NCBI RefSeq assembly: GCF_003947415.1
Contig: NZ_QHKL01000008.1
Coordinates: forward strand, 186,001 to 250,000
Origin: Amycolatopsis sp. WAC 01376
GTDB taxonomy: Bacteria > Actinomycetota > Actinomycetes > Mycobacteriales > Pseudonocardiaceae
Reading direction: 5' to 3'
Length of the DNA stretch: 64,000 nt
Positions 17,180 to 25,934 of the stretch are shown piece after piece. The notes under the pieces are model-generated. The model saw only the letters and a program-made list of their open reading frames with translations, had not been told where the DNA came from and did not search any database. Both the position numbers and the translations under genes were made by a program. Position 1 is the first letter of the stretch, and every line of letters starts with the position of its first letter.

Positions 17180-17730
17180 GCCAGGCTCCCTGATTCGGTG
17201 GTGTCCGGATGCGACTTCGCCAGCACCCTGCCGTACGAATACTTCGGGAACCGCCACAGGCCGTCGGATTCCGGTTCGGCGAAACCCATCGCGAGCAGAC
17301 CGGGATGTCCTTGTTCGATCGCGTCGGTCGTGCTCATATGCGCGGCGCTGTCGTAGGCCATGTTGCTGAACAGGGCGAGCAGGACCCACCCGTCCTTCTC
17401 CGGATGGCCCGGCGTGGTGAGCCGCTCCACCAGCGCGGTCCGGTCGGGGAACGCCAGGGCCACGAACGGCGGGACGGACTCGTCCAGCGTGCGGCCGAGC
17501 TCGTGCGCATAGGCCGTCGCGTGCCCGTTGAGCGCGGCCGACAGCGGCCCGAGGCCTTCGGAGACACCCGTGGCATCCCACTCGAGCAGTTCGATGGCAC
17601 CGGCGGCGACCGCGCCGCCCCCCTCCGACACCCCCGCGATCGCCCGGTCGTCCGGAGCTCGTTTCTCTCCCGGGATGATGGTGTCCGCGAACGCTTCGAG
17701 CGTCATCGTCTGAAGCTGGTAATCATCCAT
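17176..17730 (-). CDS. Small partner protein of the GMC oxidoreductase, enediyne E8-like (DUF5987-type)
   Basis: A 184-residue soluble protein. TLEAFADTIIPGEKRAPDDRAI near the N-terminus resembles the small subunit of gluconate 2-dehydrogenase-type flavoenzymes, and LALFSNMAYDSAAH follows near residue 125. The stop overlaps the GMC start by four bases. Tight coupling with a GMC enzyme suggests a structural or export partner. In 9-membered enediyne operons the corresponding position is E8, whose function is unknown. No twin-arginine signal is evident. Confidence 0.65.
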   Translation of the reverse strand: MDDYQLQTMTLEAFADTIIPGEKRAPDDRAIAGVSEGGGAVAAGAIELLEWDATGVSEGLGPLSAALNGHATAYAHELGRTLDESVPPFVALAFPDRTALVERLTTPGHPEKDGWVLLALFSNMAYDSAAHMSTTDAIEQGHPGLLAMGFAEPESDGLWRFPKYSYGRVLAKSHPDTTESGSLA

Positions 17731-17773
17731 TTTCCGATACCCTCGTCATCTGACCGGAGTGCTACGGGGGAAT

Positions 17774-19135
17774 TCACTGTGCCGAGTGGACGGTCATGGG
17801 CAGGCCACCGCGAACACGCAGCGACAACATCGGTTCCGCGACGGCCTCGTATCCCGGCCGCTTCTTCAGCCGCAGCTCGCGGCTGATCATCGCGATCACG
17901 AACACCGCTTCCATCATGCCGAGATTGCTGCCGACACAGAACCGGGGACCGGCCCCGAAGGGAATGTAGGCATACCGCGGACGGCTGCCGGTGTTCTCCG
18001 CGGAGAACCGTTCCGGCGAGAAACGCCCGGGGTCGTCCCAGAACTCCGGATGCCGGTGCAGTGTGTAGGGGCAGACCACCACATCGGCGCCGGCCGGGAC
18101 CGGGTAGCCGCCGATTTCGTCGGCCTGCTGGGCCTGCCTGGTGAGGATCCACACCGGCGGATAGAGCCGCATGACCTCTTCGACCACCATGGTGGTGTAG
18201 GTCAGCCGGTGCAGATCCTCGTAGGCGGGCGGCCGATCGCCGAGCACCTCCACCGCCTCGGCGTGCAGCCGCTCGAAGACCTCCGGATGCCGGTCCACCA
18301 GATGGAAGGTCCAGCCCAGCGTGCTCGCCGTCGTCTCGTGGCCCGCGAGCAGCAGCGTGACCAGCTCGTCCCGCATCCGCCGTTTGGCGACCTCCGGCCG
18401 CGACTCCTCCTTGGTCGAACCGATCAGCCGCGTCAGCACGTCGTCGCCGTCGACGCGAGGATCGGCCTTGCGTTCGACCACCAGTGCCTCGACGATCCGG
18501 TCGAGATCCTTGCGCGCCTTGCGGAACCGCAGCTGCTTGGGCAGCGGGATCCACGTCGGCACCATGCTCAGCGAGACCATCTCGAACATCGCCTGGTCCT
18601 GCACCGCCTCGAACGAATGCCCGATCGAGTCGAACGCGCCCAGATCGGCGTCGAGCAGGGAGCGCCCGAGTACGCCGAGGGTGAGCCCCGTCATCTCTTC
18701 GACGATGTCGACGGGGCCACCGCCCACGTGCGTTTTGAGCCTGCCGACGAGTTTCGCGGCCTCCTCGGCGACGACACCCGCCTGCGCGGCGATGCGTTTG
18801 TGCTGGAACACCGGTTGGATCGTTTTCCGCTGTTTGCGCCACAGCTCGCCCTCGCTGGTCAGCAAACCGTCGCCGAGGGCGCGTTTCGCCTGGACCAGGC
18901 CGATTCCCTTGTGGTAGTTGCCACTGTTGTCGGCCAGCACGTGCTTCGCATATTCCGGATGGTTGAAGAAATAGAGCGTCTTCGGCCCGATGGCGATCCG
19001 GGATGCGTCCCCATAGGTGCCGGCCGCCGAGGTCATCAGGGCCAGCCGGTCACCGATGAGTTTCCTGAGCAGACCGAACGTCTGGGTACGCGGCGGGCCG
19101 GACAGCGACCGGGCCCGCTGCGGCGCGACGGTCAT
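17774..19135 (-). CDS. Cytochrome P450, enediyne E7-like
   Basis: A 453-residue protein. The I-helix oxygen-binding motif is LLLAGHETTAS, the K-helix EEVMRLYPPVW, and the haem loop FGAGPRFCVG has Cys400 as thiolate ligand. Its length and the WRKQRKTIQPVFQHKRI segment resemble CYP102/CYP4-like class II-type bacterial P450s, distinct from the shorter OxyD-type at 55252. The start overlaps the UnbU stop as ATGA. The enediyne core operon position suggests a conserved oxidation of the core (E7). No ferredoxin gene is nearby. Confidence 0.85.
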   Translation of the reverse strand: MTVAPQRARSLSGPPRTQTFGLLRKLIGDRLALMTSAAGTYGDASRIAIGPKTLYFFNHPEYAKHVLADNSGNYHKGIGLVQAKRALGDGLLTSEGELWRKQRKTIQPVFQHKRIAAQAGVVAEEAAKLVGRLKTHVGGGPVDIVEEMTGLTLGVLGRSLLDADLGAFDSIGHSFEAVQDQAMFEMVSLSMVPTWIPLPKQLRFRKARKDLDRIVEALVVERKADPRVDGDDVLTRLIGSTKEESRPEVAKRRMRDELVTLLLAGHETTASTLGWTFHLVDRHPEVFERLHAEAVEVLGDRPPAYEDLHRLTYTTMVVEEVMRLYPPVWILTRQAQQADEIGGYPVPAGADVVVCPYTLHRHPEFWDDPGRFSPERFSAENTGSRPRYAYIPFGAGPRFCVGSNLGMMEAVFVIAMISRELRLKKRPGYEAVAEPMLSLRVRGGLPMTVHSAQ

Positions 19136-20172
19136 GTCCGCACGACCTTCTTGTCCTCGCCCGTGCCGTCCAGCGTCGCCGGCGGTGCGGGGGTCAGCGA
19201 GACCGTCACCTTGCCGTCACCGTTGGTCTCCGGTGTGGCGGCCTCGGCCCGTTGCTTCGCCTCGAACTCCTCGCGGGCCTTGTTGGAGAAGTGCAGGCCC
19301 CACAGGAACAAACCGCGGACGAGACAGACGATCGCCGTGGCGAGGAAGATGCCGTACGCGATGTGCGCGACCATCAGGAAGCCGTAGATGATCGCCACGC
19401 CCGCACCGAACGCGATCTGTGAAGCCGGTTTCGACGGGCTGGTCCCGGGGTCGGTCACCATGTAGTTGGTGAAGAGGATGAAGGCGACACCGGTCATCAT
19501 GCCGAGCGCGGCGGGAATGGACGTGTCGAAGAAGATGCCACGGACGATCGCCTGCAACGCGAAGGTGATCACCCACGCGCCGATCAGCCACATCCGGCCG
19601 GTGAGCTTCCCGTTGAGCATGGTGCCGCCGAGGATGATGATCCCGGGCACCAGCCAGTCCACGAAGCCCGAGACATGCTCGGTGAAGTGGTACGGCGGCG
19701 CGATGTTCACCCACGGGAAGATCAGCAGCAGCACGGCGATGCCGAAGTTCGACGGGTTCATGTAGTGCCGCAGCCTGCCCCGCACCGGGGCACGCAGGAC
19801 CCACTTCGTGCCGACCGCGACCACCACGCCGAAGATCAGCACCCAGACCTGGTCGTTGACGTAGATCAGCATGTTCATGGCGAGACTGGTGATGTGCGCC
19901 GGATAGAGGAATTCCACCATCCCGCGAACGCCCCGGCCCGCGTAGCGCGGTGCCCGGTGGTCGACCCGGGCGGCGAGCGCCTCCAGGCCGATCTCCACGG
20001 TGTAACCGGTGGCCAGCGCGATGAACGGCCAGAGCCACGGCTGTTCGAAACCCAGTAGCGCGTAGCCGATGATGTTGAACACCGAGATCGACATCGCGAA
20101 GTTGCGCAACGCGATGGTGACCTTGGGGTCGTGCCGCGGAGGTGCCGCGGTGCTCGTCGTGTTGTCAGCCAT
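19132..20172 (-). CDS. unbU: Enediyne cassette membrane protein UnbU (NqrB/RnfD-like)
   Basis: About 346 residues from ATG 20172 with AGGAGA upstream; GTG 20181, overlapping the UnbV stop, is an alternative. Eight or nine hydrophobic segments are visible. YMVTDPGTSPSKPASQ (~residue 240) resembles the TDPxTSP motif of RnfD/NqrB redox-pump subunits, which is the homology noted for UnbU. The C-terminal tail is hydrophilic. This is one of the conserved unknowns found beside essentially every enediyne PKS. Its role, perhaps redox or transport, has not been settled. It is flanked by UnbV and the P450 with overlapping codons. Confidence 0.8.
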   Translation of the reverse strand: MADNTTSTAAPPRHDPKVTIALRNFAMSISVFNIIGYALLGFEQPWLWPFIALATGYTVEIGLEALAARVDHRAPRYAGRGVRGMVEFLYPAHITSLAMNMLIYVNDQVWVLIFGVVVAVGTKWVLRAPVRGRLRHYMNPSNFGIAVLLLIFPWVNIAPPYHFTEHVSGFVDWLVPGIIILGGTMLNGKLTGRMWLIGAWVITFALQAIVRGIFFDTSIPAALGMMTGVAFILFTNYMVTDPGTSPSKPASQIAFGAGVAIIYGFLMVAHIAYGIFLATAIVCLVRGLFLWGLHFSNKAREEFEAKQRAEAATPETNGDGKVTVSLTPAPPATLDGTGEDKKVVRT

Positions 20173-20177
20173 ACCGA

Positions 20178-22124
20178 TCACTTCTCCTTGGCCTGGGCGC
20201 CCAGCTGCAGGGTGTGCCAGCCAGGGGTCAACTTCAGGTCCTGCTCGTGGATCTGCCCGCTTCGGTCACGCCACTTCAGGTGGACCTGTACCGGGCCGTC
20301 GAGGTCGCCAAGGCCGATGTGCACCTCGTTGCTGCGCTTGCCGGAGTGGCCACCGCCGCCGTCGACGCGGCCGACGAGCTTGCGTCCGTCCGGGGTCGTC
20401 ACCGTCACCTGGGCACCGACCGCCGGCGTGCCGGGAGCCTGTCCGGTCGCGGCCTCGTGGAACAGGCGCAGCCCGAGGTGGGCGCCGGTGTCCTTGGCGA
20501 CGTTCTGGTAGAACACCGGCTGGTCCCACTGCCGGGCCACGGCGAAGTCGAGCTTGCCGTCACCGTCGGAGTCACCGGTCGCGATACCGCGGGTGGGCAC
20601 CGGGACGTCGAGCTTCAACGCCCCGGAGATGTCGCCGTAGGTCCCGTCGGCGCTGCGGGCGTAGAAGGCGAGACGCTGGCTGCCCGCGATGTCGTCGCCG
20701 TGGTTCACGTTCGGCCACGCACCGGGGTTGGACAGGATCCCGTCGTTGGCCGTGGCCAGCTCCTGCAGCTGCGGCCACCGGTTCACCTGGCCCTTGACGA
20801 AGCCGGTCGCCTGCGCGATCTCCACGGCGCCGTCGTTGTCGAAGTCGCCCGTCTTGACATCCCAGCCCCATCCGGACCACGCGGTGCGCGAAGGACCACT
20901 GGTGTCGGCGAACGGCGGCGTTCCCTCGGCGAGCTTGGCCCGCACGTCGGCCTGGTCCTTGGCCGTGTTCATGAACTGGAAGTTGCTCTCCTCGATGCCC
21001 CACGAGGAGGTGATGTTGCTGACGAACATGTCGTACAGCCCGTCACCGTCGAGATCGCCGAAGTCGACACCCATACCCTTGAACGAGTCGATGCCGACCT
21101 GCTTGGACTTGGGGATGACCGGCGAACGCACGTCCTTGACCAAGGAGAACTTCAGCTTGCCGGGGGTGGACTGGTTGTACAGGAGGTTGTCCGGCCCGAA
21201 GTCGTTGGCGAGGTAGAGCTCCGGAAGGCCGTCGCCGTCGAGGTCGTTGGCCGCCGCGCCCAGCTCCCAGCCCTTCGACACGTCGACCGGCAGCGCGTCG
21301 TCGATGCGCTGATAGCTCACCGACGGGCTCGCTCCCGTCGTCGCGCCGGTCCAGCGGAAGAAGTAGTCCTCGCCGCCGTTGTAGGCCGCCGACATGGAGT
21401 CGTTCATCTCGACACCACCGGACACCCGGTCGTCGAGTACCGGCCCGTGCGGGAAGTAGTTCGTGATGAGGATGTCGCCGTGCCCGTCGCCGTCGAAGTC
21501 GTCGAAGGCGACCGCGTTGGTGTTCCACTGTGGACCGTTGTACTCGGCGCCACCGTTGCCGGGGACCAGTTCGGTCGGCGTGAACGCGGCGGGGGTCAGC
21601 TTGGTCGCGTCCGGCTCGGCCAGGAAAACGATCGGGGTGCGTCCCCAGTAGTAGACCAGCAGATCGGTCCGGCCGTCTTCGTTGAAGTCGCCCGGCAGGC
21701 AGCCCATCGGCGCGATGCGGTCGTTCATCGGCAGCGGGCCCGGTGACAGCGCGAACGGCGCGTACCGGTCCGCCTTCGCGTCCGGCGTCGGGGTGACGAC
21801 GACCTGGTCGATCCGCGGATCGGTGACGCAGAGATCGTTGGCGAGGCGGTCACCGTCGACGTCGTTCATCGCGATGGCCGCGCCGACCGAAGAGATCCAC
21901 GCGTCGATATGCTGATAATCCTTGTTGACCTTACGGATCTCCTTTTGCGGGAACCCGCTCGGCATCGCGATCGAAACCGGGGTGAACCCGAATTTCCCGG
22001 CGAGATTCGCCGTCTCGGCGGCGGAGGTCGCAGGCTTTTCGGCGACGACGAACATGGCCGCCATCAATACCAGCGCGACGACGCCTGGTAGTTGCTTGCG
22101 CAACCAGCCGGCTACAGACTTCAC
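20178..22124 (-). CDS. unbV: Enediyne cassette protein UnbV (secreted FG-GAP/ASPIC protein)
   Basis: A 648-residue protein. GTG 22124 overlaps the upstream stop and has GGAGG nine bases before it. Residues 1-35 (Lys/Arg, then VVALVLMAAMFVV) form a signal peptide or anchor. Seven calcium-loop motifs follow: DVDGDR, DFNEDGRTD, DFDGDGHGD, DLDGDGLPE, DLDGDGLYD, DFDNDGAVE and DSDGDGKLD. They make an FG-GAP/VCBS beta-propeller. The C-terminal domain (VTTPDGRKLVGRVDGGGGHS) is the ASPIC/UnbV module. UnbV homologues are a hallmark of enediyne cassettes, and an extracytoplasmic location is predicted. Function unknown. Confidence 0.9.
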   Translation of the reverse strand: MKSVAGWLRKQLPGVVALVLMAAMFVVAEKPATSAAETANLAGKFGFTPVSIAMPSGFPQKEIRKVNKDYQHIDAWISSVGAAIAMNDVDGDRLANDLCVTDPRIDQVVVTPTPDAKADRYAPFALSPGPLPMNDRIAPMGCLPGDFNEDGRTDLLVYYWGRTPIVFLAEPDATKLTPAAFTPTELVPGNGGAEYNGPQWNTNAVAFDDFDGDGHGDILITNYFPHGPVLDDRVSGGVEMNDSMSAAYNGGEDYFFRWTGATTGASPSVSYQRIDDALPVDVSKGWELGAAANDLDGDGLPELYLANDFGPDNLLYNQSTPGKLKFSLVKDVRSPVIPKSKQVGIDSFKGMGVDFGDLDGDGLYDMFVSNITSSWGIEESNFQFMNTAKDQADVRAKLAEGTPPFADTSGPSRTAWSGWGWDVKTGDFDNDGAVEIAQATGFVKGQVNRWPQLQELATANDGILSNPGAWPNVNHGDDIAGSQRLAFYARSADGTYGDISGALKLDVPVPTRGIATGDSDGDGKLDFAVARQWDQPVFYQNVAKDTGAHLGLRLFHEAATGQAPGTPAVGAQVTVTTPDGRKLVGRVDGGGGHSGKRSNEVHIGLGDLDGPVQVHLKWRDRSGQIHEQDLKLTPGWHTLQLGAQAKEK

Positions 22125-23098
22125 TGACTGACACCTCCAAGAGAGACGAATTCTCCGGCGATACGATCGCGCCACGCTTCGAAAGCGGGCGATTCGCCGT
22201 CGACGACTTTGTCAGGTCGGAGGTCCTGGGTGATCTGCGCCGCTTTCTCGGCGGAGAAACCACACAGGATCCGAGTGGCCGTTTCGGTGTGCGGCACGAG
22301 CAATCCGGCCCGGATCCGCGCTTCCGCGCCGAACGCGCTGCCCTGTGCGACCTGGGGACGGAATCGGCCCGCCCGGTCCGCGAACACGCGCAGCTCCTGC
22401 TCGTCGGCCCCGCCGGCATAGGTCGCGGCGAGCCCGGCCCCGCTGTACAGATCCGCCCTGCGCGACTCGGGGAACTTGCCGATCATCGACGTGACACGCG
22501 CGGCGTCGGTACCGCCGACGAACCACATCGCGCGGCCGATCCCCTGGTCGATGGCGTTGGCGGCATAGCCCGCGCGGCCGCCGGGCCACGGGAAATCCCG
22601 CTCCTGGTACTGCTCGTGCACGTAGCGCGCGGTGTGGAAATAGGCCTGATGGAACCCGTACCCGTCCAGCACGAGCCAGCGCAGCAGCGGATCGGTGGTC
22701 GCGCTCTTCGGCCAGCGGAACCTCGGCAGCCGCGCCATCGCCCAGCCGATTCCGACGTAGATCATGTAGATATGCGGCGCACCCGGACCGGCCAGGAATT
22801 TCTCGGTGAGCCCGCTCGGCCCCAAGGGCAGCCTGTCCCGGACGGTGAATCCCATGGCCGCACCCTCGTACGCGAATCCGCGGAATCGGGCCGGTACGGT
22901 TTCCAGGTTCTCCGCGGCCTCTTCGACGGTGCGCGCCTCGGCTGCGTACCCGTATCCCGTGAGGAACGTTTTACCGACGTTCTCCAGCATTTCCTGAGCG
23001 GCCGGGTTCTTTTTGTGAAAACCGCGAACATCCAGCGATGTCGCCGAAACATTCGGTGTCAAGACCCGGCGTCTTAGTGCGCGCCAACCTGTCGCCAA
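22121..23098 (-). CDS. Enediyne cassette protein UnbL (DUF1702), copy 2
   Basis: A 325-residue protein from TTG 23098, with GGAGG nine bases upstream. FRGFAYEGAAMGFTV (~residue 72), GAPHIYMIYVGIGWAMARLP (~107) and AIDQGIGRAMWFVGG (~185) are shared with the second DUF1702 gene at 23520-24506. Both belong to the family conserved next to enediyne PKS genes. The stop overlaps the UnbV start by four bases. A 421-base repeat-containing gap upstream separates it from its paralogue, so it may have its own promoter. Biochemical role unknown; a part in processing the polyene is often suggested. Confidence 0.85.
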   Translation of the reverse strand: MATGWRALRRRVLTPNVSATSLDVRGFHKKNPAAQEMLENVGKTFLTGYGYAAEARTVEEAAENLETVPARFRGFAYEGAAMGFTVRDRLPLGPSGLTEKFLAGPGAPHIYMIYVGIGWAMARLPRFRWPKSATTDPLLRWLVLDGYGFHQAYFHTARYVHEQYQERDFPWPGGRAGYAANAIDQGIGRAMWFVGGTDAARVTSMIGKFPESRRADLYSGAGLAATYAGGADEQELRVFADRAGRFRPQVAQGSAFGAEARIRAGLLVPHTETATRILCGFSAEKAAQITQDLRPDKVVDGESPAFEAWRDRIAGEFVSLGGVSQ

Positions 23099-23519
23099 TG
23101 TGATCCGCCTCCGTATGTCCTCGTTCGGCGATTCATCCCGAAGAGAGCTTCACAGGTGGGCGGTGGTGCGGGCCACTCCGAATGTGCTCTGGTGCAGCGT
23201 TCGGTATGTCCACAATGGACAGTGAGTGGCGGCGAAGAGCCTACGCGACGCACCCTGACCGTCCACAAGAGACAAACCCTGGCGGCCGAATGCCCCATGG
23301 ATACCCTCGGCCGCAACCAGGCGCGAGGGGCTCGCGCCGCGGCCTGCTGCCCCCAATGTGGCATTGGGGACGGTCAGCGTCCCCAATGCCACATTGGGAG
23401 CAGACCCGGTTTCCCGATTCCCCGCGCACGCCGACAGGAGTGACCAGCCTCCCCAGAGCACGCCACGTTTGCCATACCCTCAAGAACCCGAATCGCCACT
23501 CACGTCCCCGGTACCGACC
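23099..23519. repeat. Intergenic repeat block with a 21-bp palindrome between the UnbL genes
   Basis: No gene. The perfect arms 23352-23372 and 23378-23398 (5-nt loop) contain CCCAATGTGGCATTGGGGAC. The half ATTGGGGACG is shared with the 4233-4279 palindrome as ATTGGGACG. At ~23460-23510 lies a reverse copy of the dispersed repeat at 3804-3848. TGTCCACAATGGACA at 23206-23220 and ACCGTCCACAAGAGAC at ~23256 also recur elsewhere. The block interrupts the enediyne core operon, and the promoter for the copy-2 UnbL gene must be here. Confidence 0.65.
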
Positions 23520-24506
23520 TCAGCCGGCGTCGAGCGAAGCGAAATGCGCGCGGATCTTCTGCCGCCACAGCTCATAAGGCGGTTCGGCGGGGCTTCCGCC
23601 GTCGTGGACGGCCGTGCCGTCGGCCAGCCGCACGGCCGCGTCGACGGTCAGGTCGCCGAACGCGCGGACGGCCTGCTCACTGTGTTCCGGCACGAAACCG
23701 GCGTGGACCCTGGCTTTGGCCGCGAACACCATGCCCAGCGCGAGATCGGGCCGGTAGCGCCCGGCCGCGCGGCGGAGGTCCGCCAACCCGTCCGGCGGGC
23801 AACCACCGGCGAAGGTCGCCGCGAGACCGACCCCGCTCCACAGGTCCGGTCCGCGTGCCTCGCCGAAGCGTCCGACAGCCTCGGCGACGGCCTCCGGAAC
23901 GGCGCCGTTGATGAACCACAGCGCCCGCCCGATCCCCTGGTCGATTGCTCGCGGGAAGTACTCGGGGCAGCCCTGCCACGGGTACGGCTTCGGGATCCGC
24001 TGCTCGTCCACCCACTTCCGGGTGTCGAAGTAGGCGCGGTCGAAGCCGTAGCCGTCGACGGCGAGCCAGCTCATCGTCGGGTGGTACGGCGACGAGCTCA
24101 GTGCCGGGATCACCTTGCCCCACAACGCCCTCGGCAGCCGGGCCATGGCGAAGCCGATCCCGATGTAGGCGAGGAAGATATGCGGCGCGCCCGGCCCTTC
24201 GAGCAGCTCGCGTGTCCGCGTGCCCCGGCCGCCGCGCATGGCGTCCAGCACGGTGCAGGCCATGGTCGCGCCCTCGTAGGCGAAGCCGAGCTGCTCGGGC
24301 AGGACCAGTTCGAGCCTGCGCTCCAGCTCCCATTGATCCCTGGCGTCGATCCCCCACTCGAACCCGCAGAGCACCGCCTGCGGGATCGCCTCGAGGGTGC
24401 CGGCCGCGGGCGCGGCCGCCGCCGGGAACCCACGTCTGGCGAAGGTCACGTCGCGCAGCTGCGGGGTCAGGACGTACCTGCGAACGGATCCGAGTGCGGT
24501 GGGCAT
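23520..24506 (-). CDS. unbL: Enediyne cassette protein UnbL (DUF1702), copy 1
   Basis: A 328-residue protein from ATG 24506 with GAGGAG six bases upstream; the frame extends further but without a ribosome site. Conserved blocks are LGFAYEGATMACTV, GAPHIFLAYIGIGFAMARLP, DGYGFDRAYFDTRKWV and AIDQGIGRALWFINGA. Of the two copies it is the one nearer the PKS, so I treat it as the UnbL/E5-type cassette member. It starts 10 bases after the stop of the membrane gene. Function unknown. Confidence 0.85.
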   Translation of the reverse strand: MPTALGSVRRYVLTPQLRDVTFARRGFPAAAAPAAGTLEAIPQAVLCGFEWGIDARDQWELERRLELVLPEQLGFAYEGATMACTVLDAMRGGRGTRTRELLEGPGAPHIFLAYIGIGFAMARLPRALWGKVIPALSSSPYHPTMSWLAVDGYGFDRAYFDTRKWVDEQRIPKPYPWQGCPEYFPRAIDQGIGRALWFINGAVPEAVAEAVGRFGEARGPDLWSGVGLAATFAGGCPPDGLADLRRAAGRYRPDLALGMVFAAKARVHAGFVPEHSEQAVRAFGDLTVDAAVRLADGTAVHDGGSPAEPPYELWRQKIRAHFASLDAG

Positions 24507-24516
24507 GGTCTGCTCC

Positions 24517-25488
24517 TCAACCCCACGGGGCGACGGGGTACCAGGGGATGATGTCGCGCCGTGCCAGCAGGCGGACATCCCAGTACAGAACGGTGAACAC
24601 GCCGGCCACGATCAGCGAAACCGCGATCAGCACGGTCAATCTGCTCGGTCTGGCGGCGATCCACCGCCGGAGCCGTCCACCGGCGAAGGTGGCGAGGATC
24701 AGGAACAGGATCGCCATGATCACGATGTTCCCGACCGACTGCAGCACGAACGCGGCCGCGCCGTAGAGCGGGTTGTGGCTCTCCGCCGCGTCACGGAACA
24801 TCTGCCGGAACAAGGCGAACGGCCTGCCGATCAGGAAGCCGCCGATCAGCACTCCCATGAACACCATCGGCGCCTGGGGAAAACGCCGCGAGACACGCGC
24901 GAACGGGTCGGGCACCACCTTGAGCGCGGCCAATCCCAGATAGAACATGATCAGGCCGATCAGCCCGAACACCACCAGCGACTGGACACTGCGCGCGGAC
25001 AAGGCGCCCGGCGCGTTCGGCGACGTCGCGAATTGGGGCATCTTCGTGCCGACGAGGCCGACCACCGCACCGTAGGCGGCCGAGATCGCGATCATCCCGA
25101 CCGACAGCCAGCCCAACGGTTTCAAGGCCTGCGCGAACCTCGTCCACCTGCTTCCGGTCGAGCCCAGCATGGGCGCCATCGCGCCGAACACCGCGATATT
25201 GCACGCGGTGAACGTGCCGGCGATTCCGGAGACCAAGGCGAACATGATCCCCGCGGCGACCCCGGCGATCGGGGTTTCCTTCACGTCGTGCCCGAGCAGC
25301 GTGTTGGCCACGTTGTCGCCGATGACCCGGTCGACGAACTCCGCCGACCAGACGACCGTCAGCAGGAATCCGCCGATACAGCTCAGTAAGATGATCAACC
25401 ATCGCCTGCCGGGAACGTATCCCGGCACGAACGCCGATGACGCGGGCGAGTCGCCTGCCTTCACGGATTTCACGCTTTGCTGCACCAT
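24517..25488 (-). CDS. Polytopic membrane protein of the enediyne core operon
   Basis: A 323-residue protein from ATG 25488, preceded by GAGGGG. The first ~35 residues are soluble. Then come about seven membrane segments, including WLIILLSCIGGFLLTVVW, the GVAAGIMFALVSGIAGTFTA region and LVVFGLIGLIMFYLGLAAL. AGTFTACNIAVFGAMAPM (~residue 105) looks like a conserved polar patch within a helix. It is not the RnfD-like UnbU, which lies at 19132. It is first in the leftward operon, divergent from the PKS. Membrane proteins of this kind are common in enediyne clusters, and I cannot assign a family or substrate. Confidence 0.7.
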   Translation of the reverse strand: MVQQSVKSVKAGDSPASSAFVPGYVPGRRWLIILLSCIGGFLLTVVWSAEFVDRVIGDNVANTLLGHDVKETPIAGVAAGIMFALVSGIAGTFTACNIAVFGAMAPMLGSTGSRWTRFAQALKPLGWLSVGMIAISAAYGAVVGLVGTKMPQFATSPNAPGALSARSVQSLVVFGLIGLIMFYLGLAALKVVPDPFARVSRRFPQAPMVFMGVLIGGFLIGRPFALFRQMFRDAAESHNPLYGAAAFVLQSVGNIVIMAILFLILATFAGGRLRRWIAARPSRLTVLIAVSLIVAGVFTVLYWDVRLLARRDIIPWYPVAPWG

Positions 25489-25934
25489 CTGCGTCCCCTC
25501 GACCGAGAGCTGTGCCTCGGACAACATAAACGACAATCGCCCCGCGAGGCGCCACCGAAGGGGATGACCGCACATTCCGACAAGATGTTCGGGATCGTGC
25601 TCAATACCCGACGTTCGCCGCCCGGCGTCGGCGCGGGCCCGCTTCGTGATCACCGGGGCCACTCCGTCGGACACCAGCGTAACCGCCTGGTCAGCCTACC
25701 GGGGTTCGCCGATTCATAACGCTTCCATGGAATTGCACACCGCCCCGATGAATCACGCCGTTATGCCGTTTCGGCTGCTCACAGGCCGACTGACCGCACA
25801 TTCGAAGATGCCCCGGGAGACGTCAACAGGCAGCCTCGGGTAGCAGGTTGGCGAGTTTATCCTTTCACCGAATAAGTGCCGCATTCGGCGAGTGTATTTC
25901 TGTTTATCGACATCATCGGCGGAGGACCCGGAGA
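25489..25934. promoter_or_regulatory. Divergent promoter region of the enediyne core operons
   Basis: These 446 bases separate the leftward core operon from the rightward PKS operon and hold no credible gene. The end near the PKS is relatively AT-rich (25845-25915). A short inverted repeat CCGAAT...ATTCGG at 25868-25888 is a possible operator. GGAGGA at 25921 and CGGAG at 25929 precede tandem ATG codons at 25935 and 25938. No pathway regulator gene is adjacent. Confidence 0.55.

Noticed and set aside
17180..17581. An N-terminal extension of the GMC oxidoreductase
   Set aside because: The extension overlaps the E8-like gene almost entirely; ATG 17179 with an ATGA overlap gives the normal length for the family.
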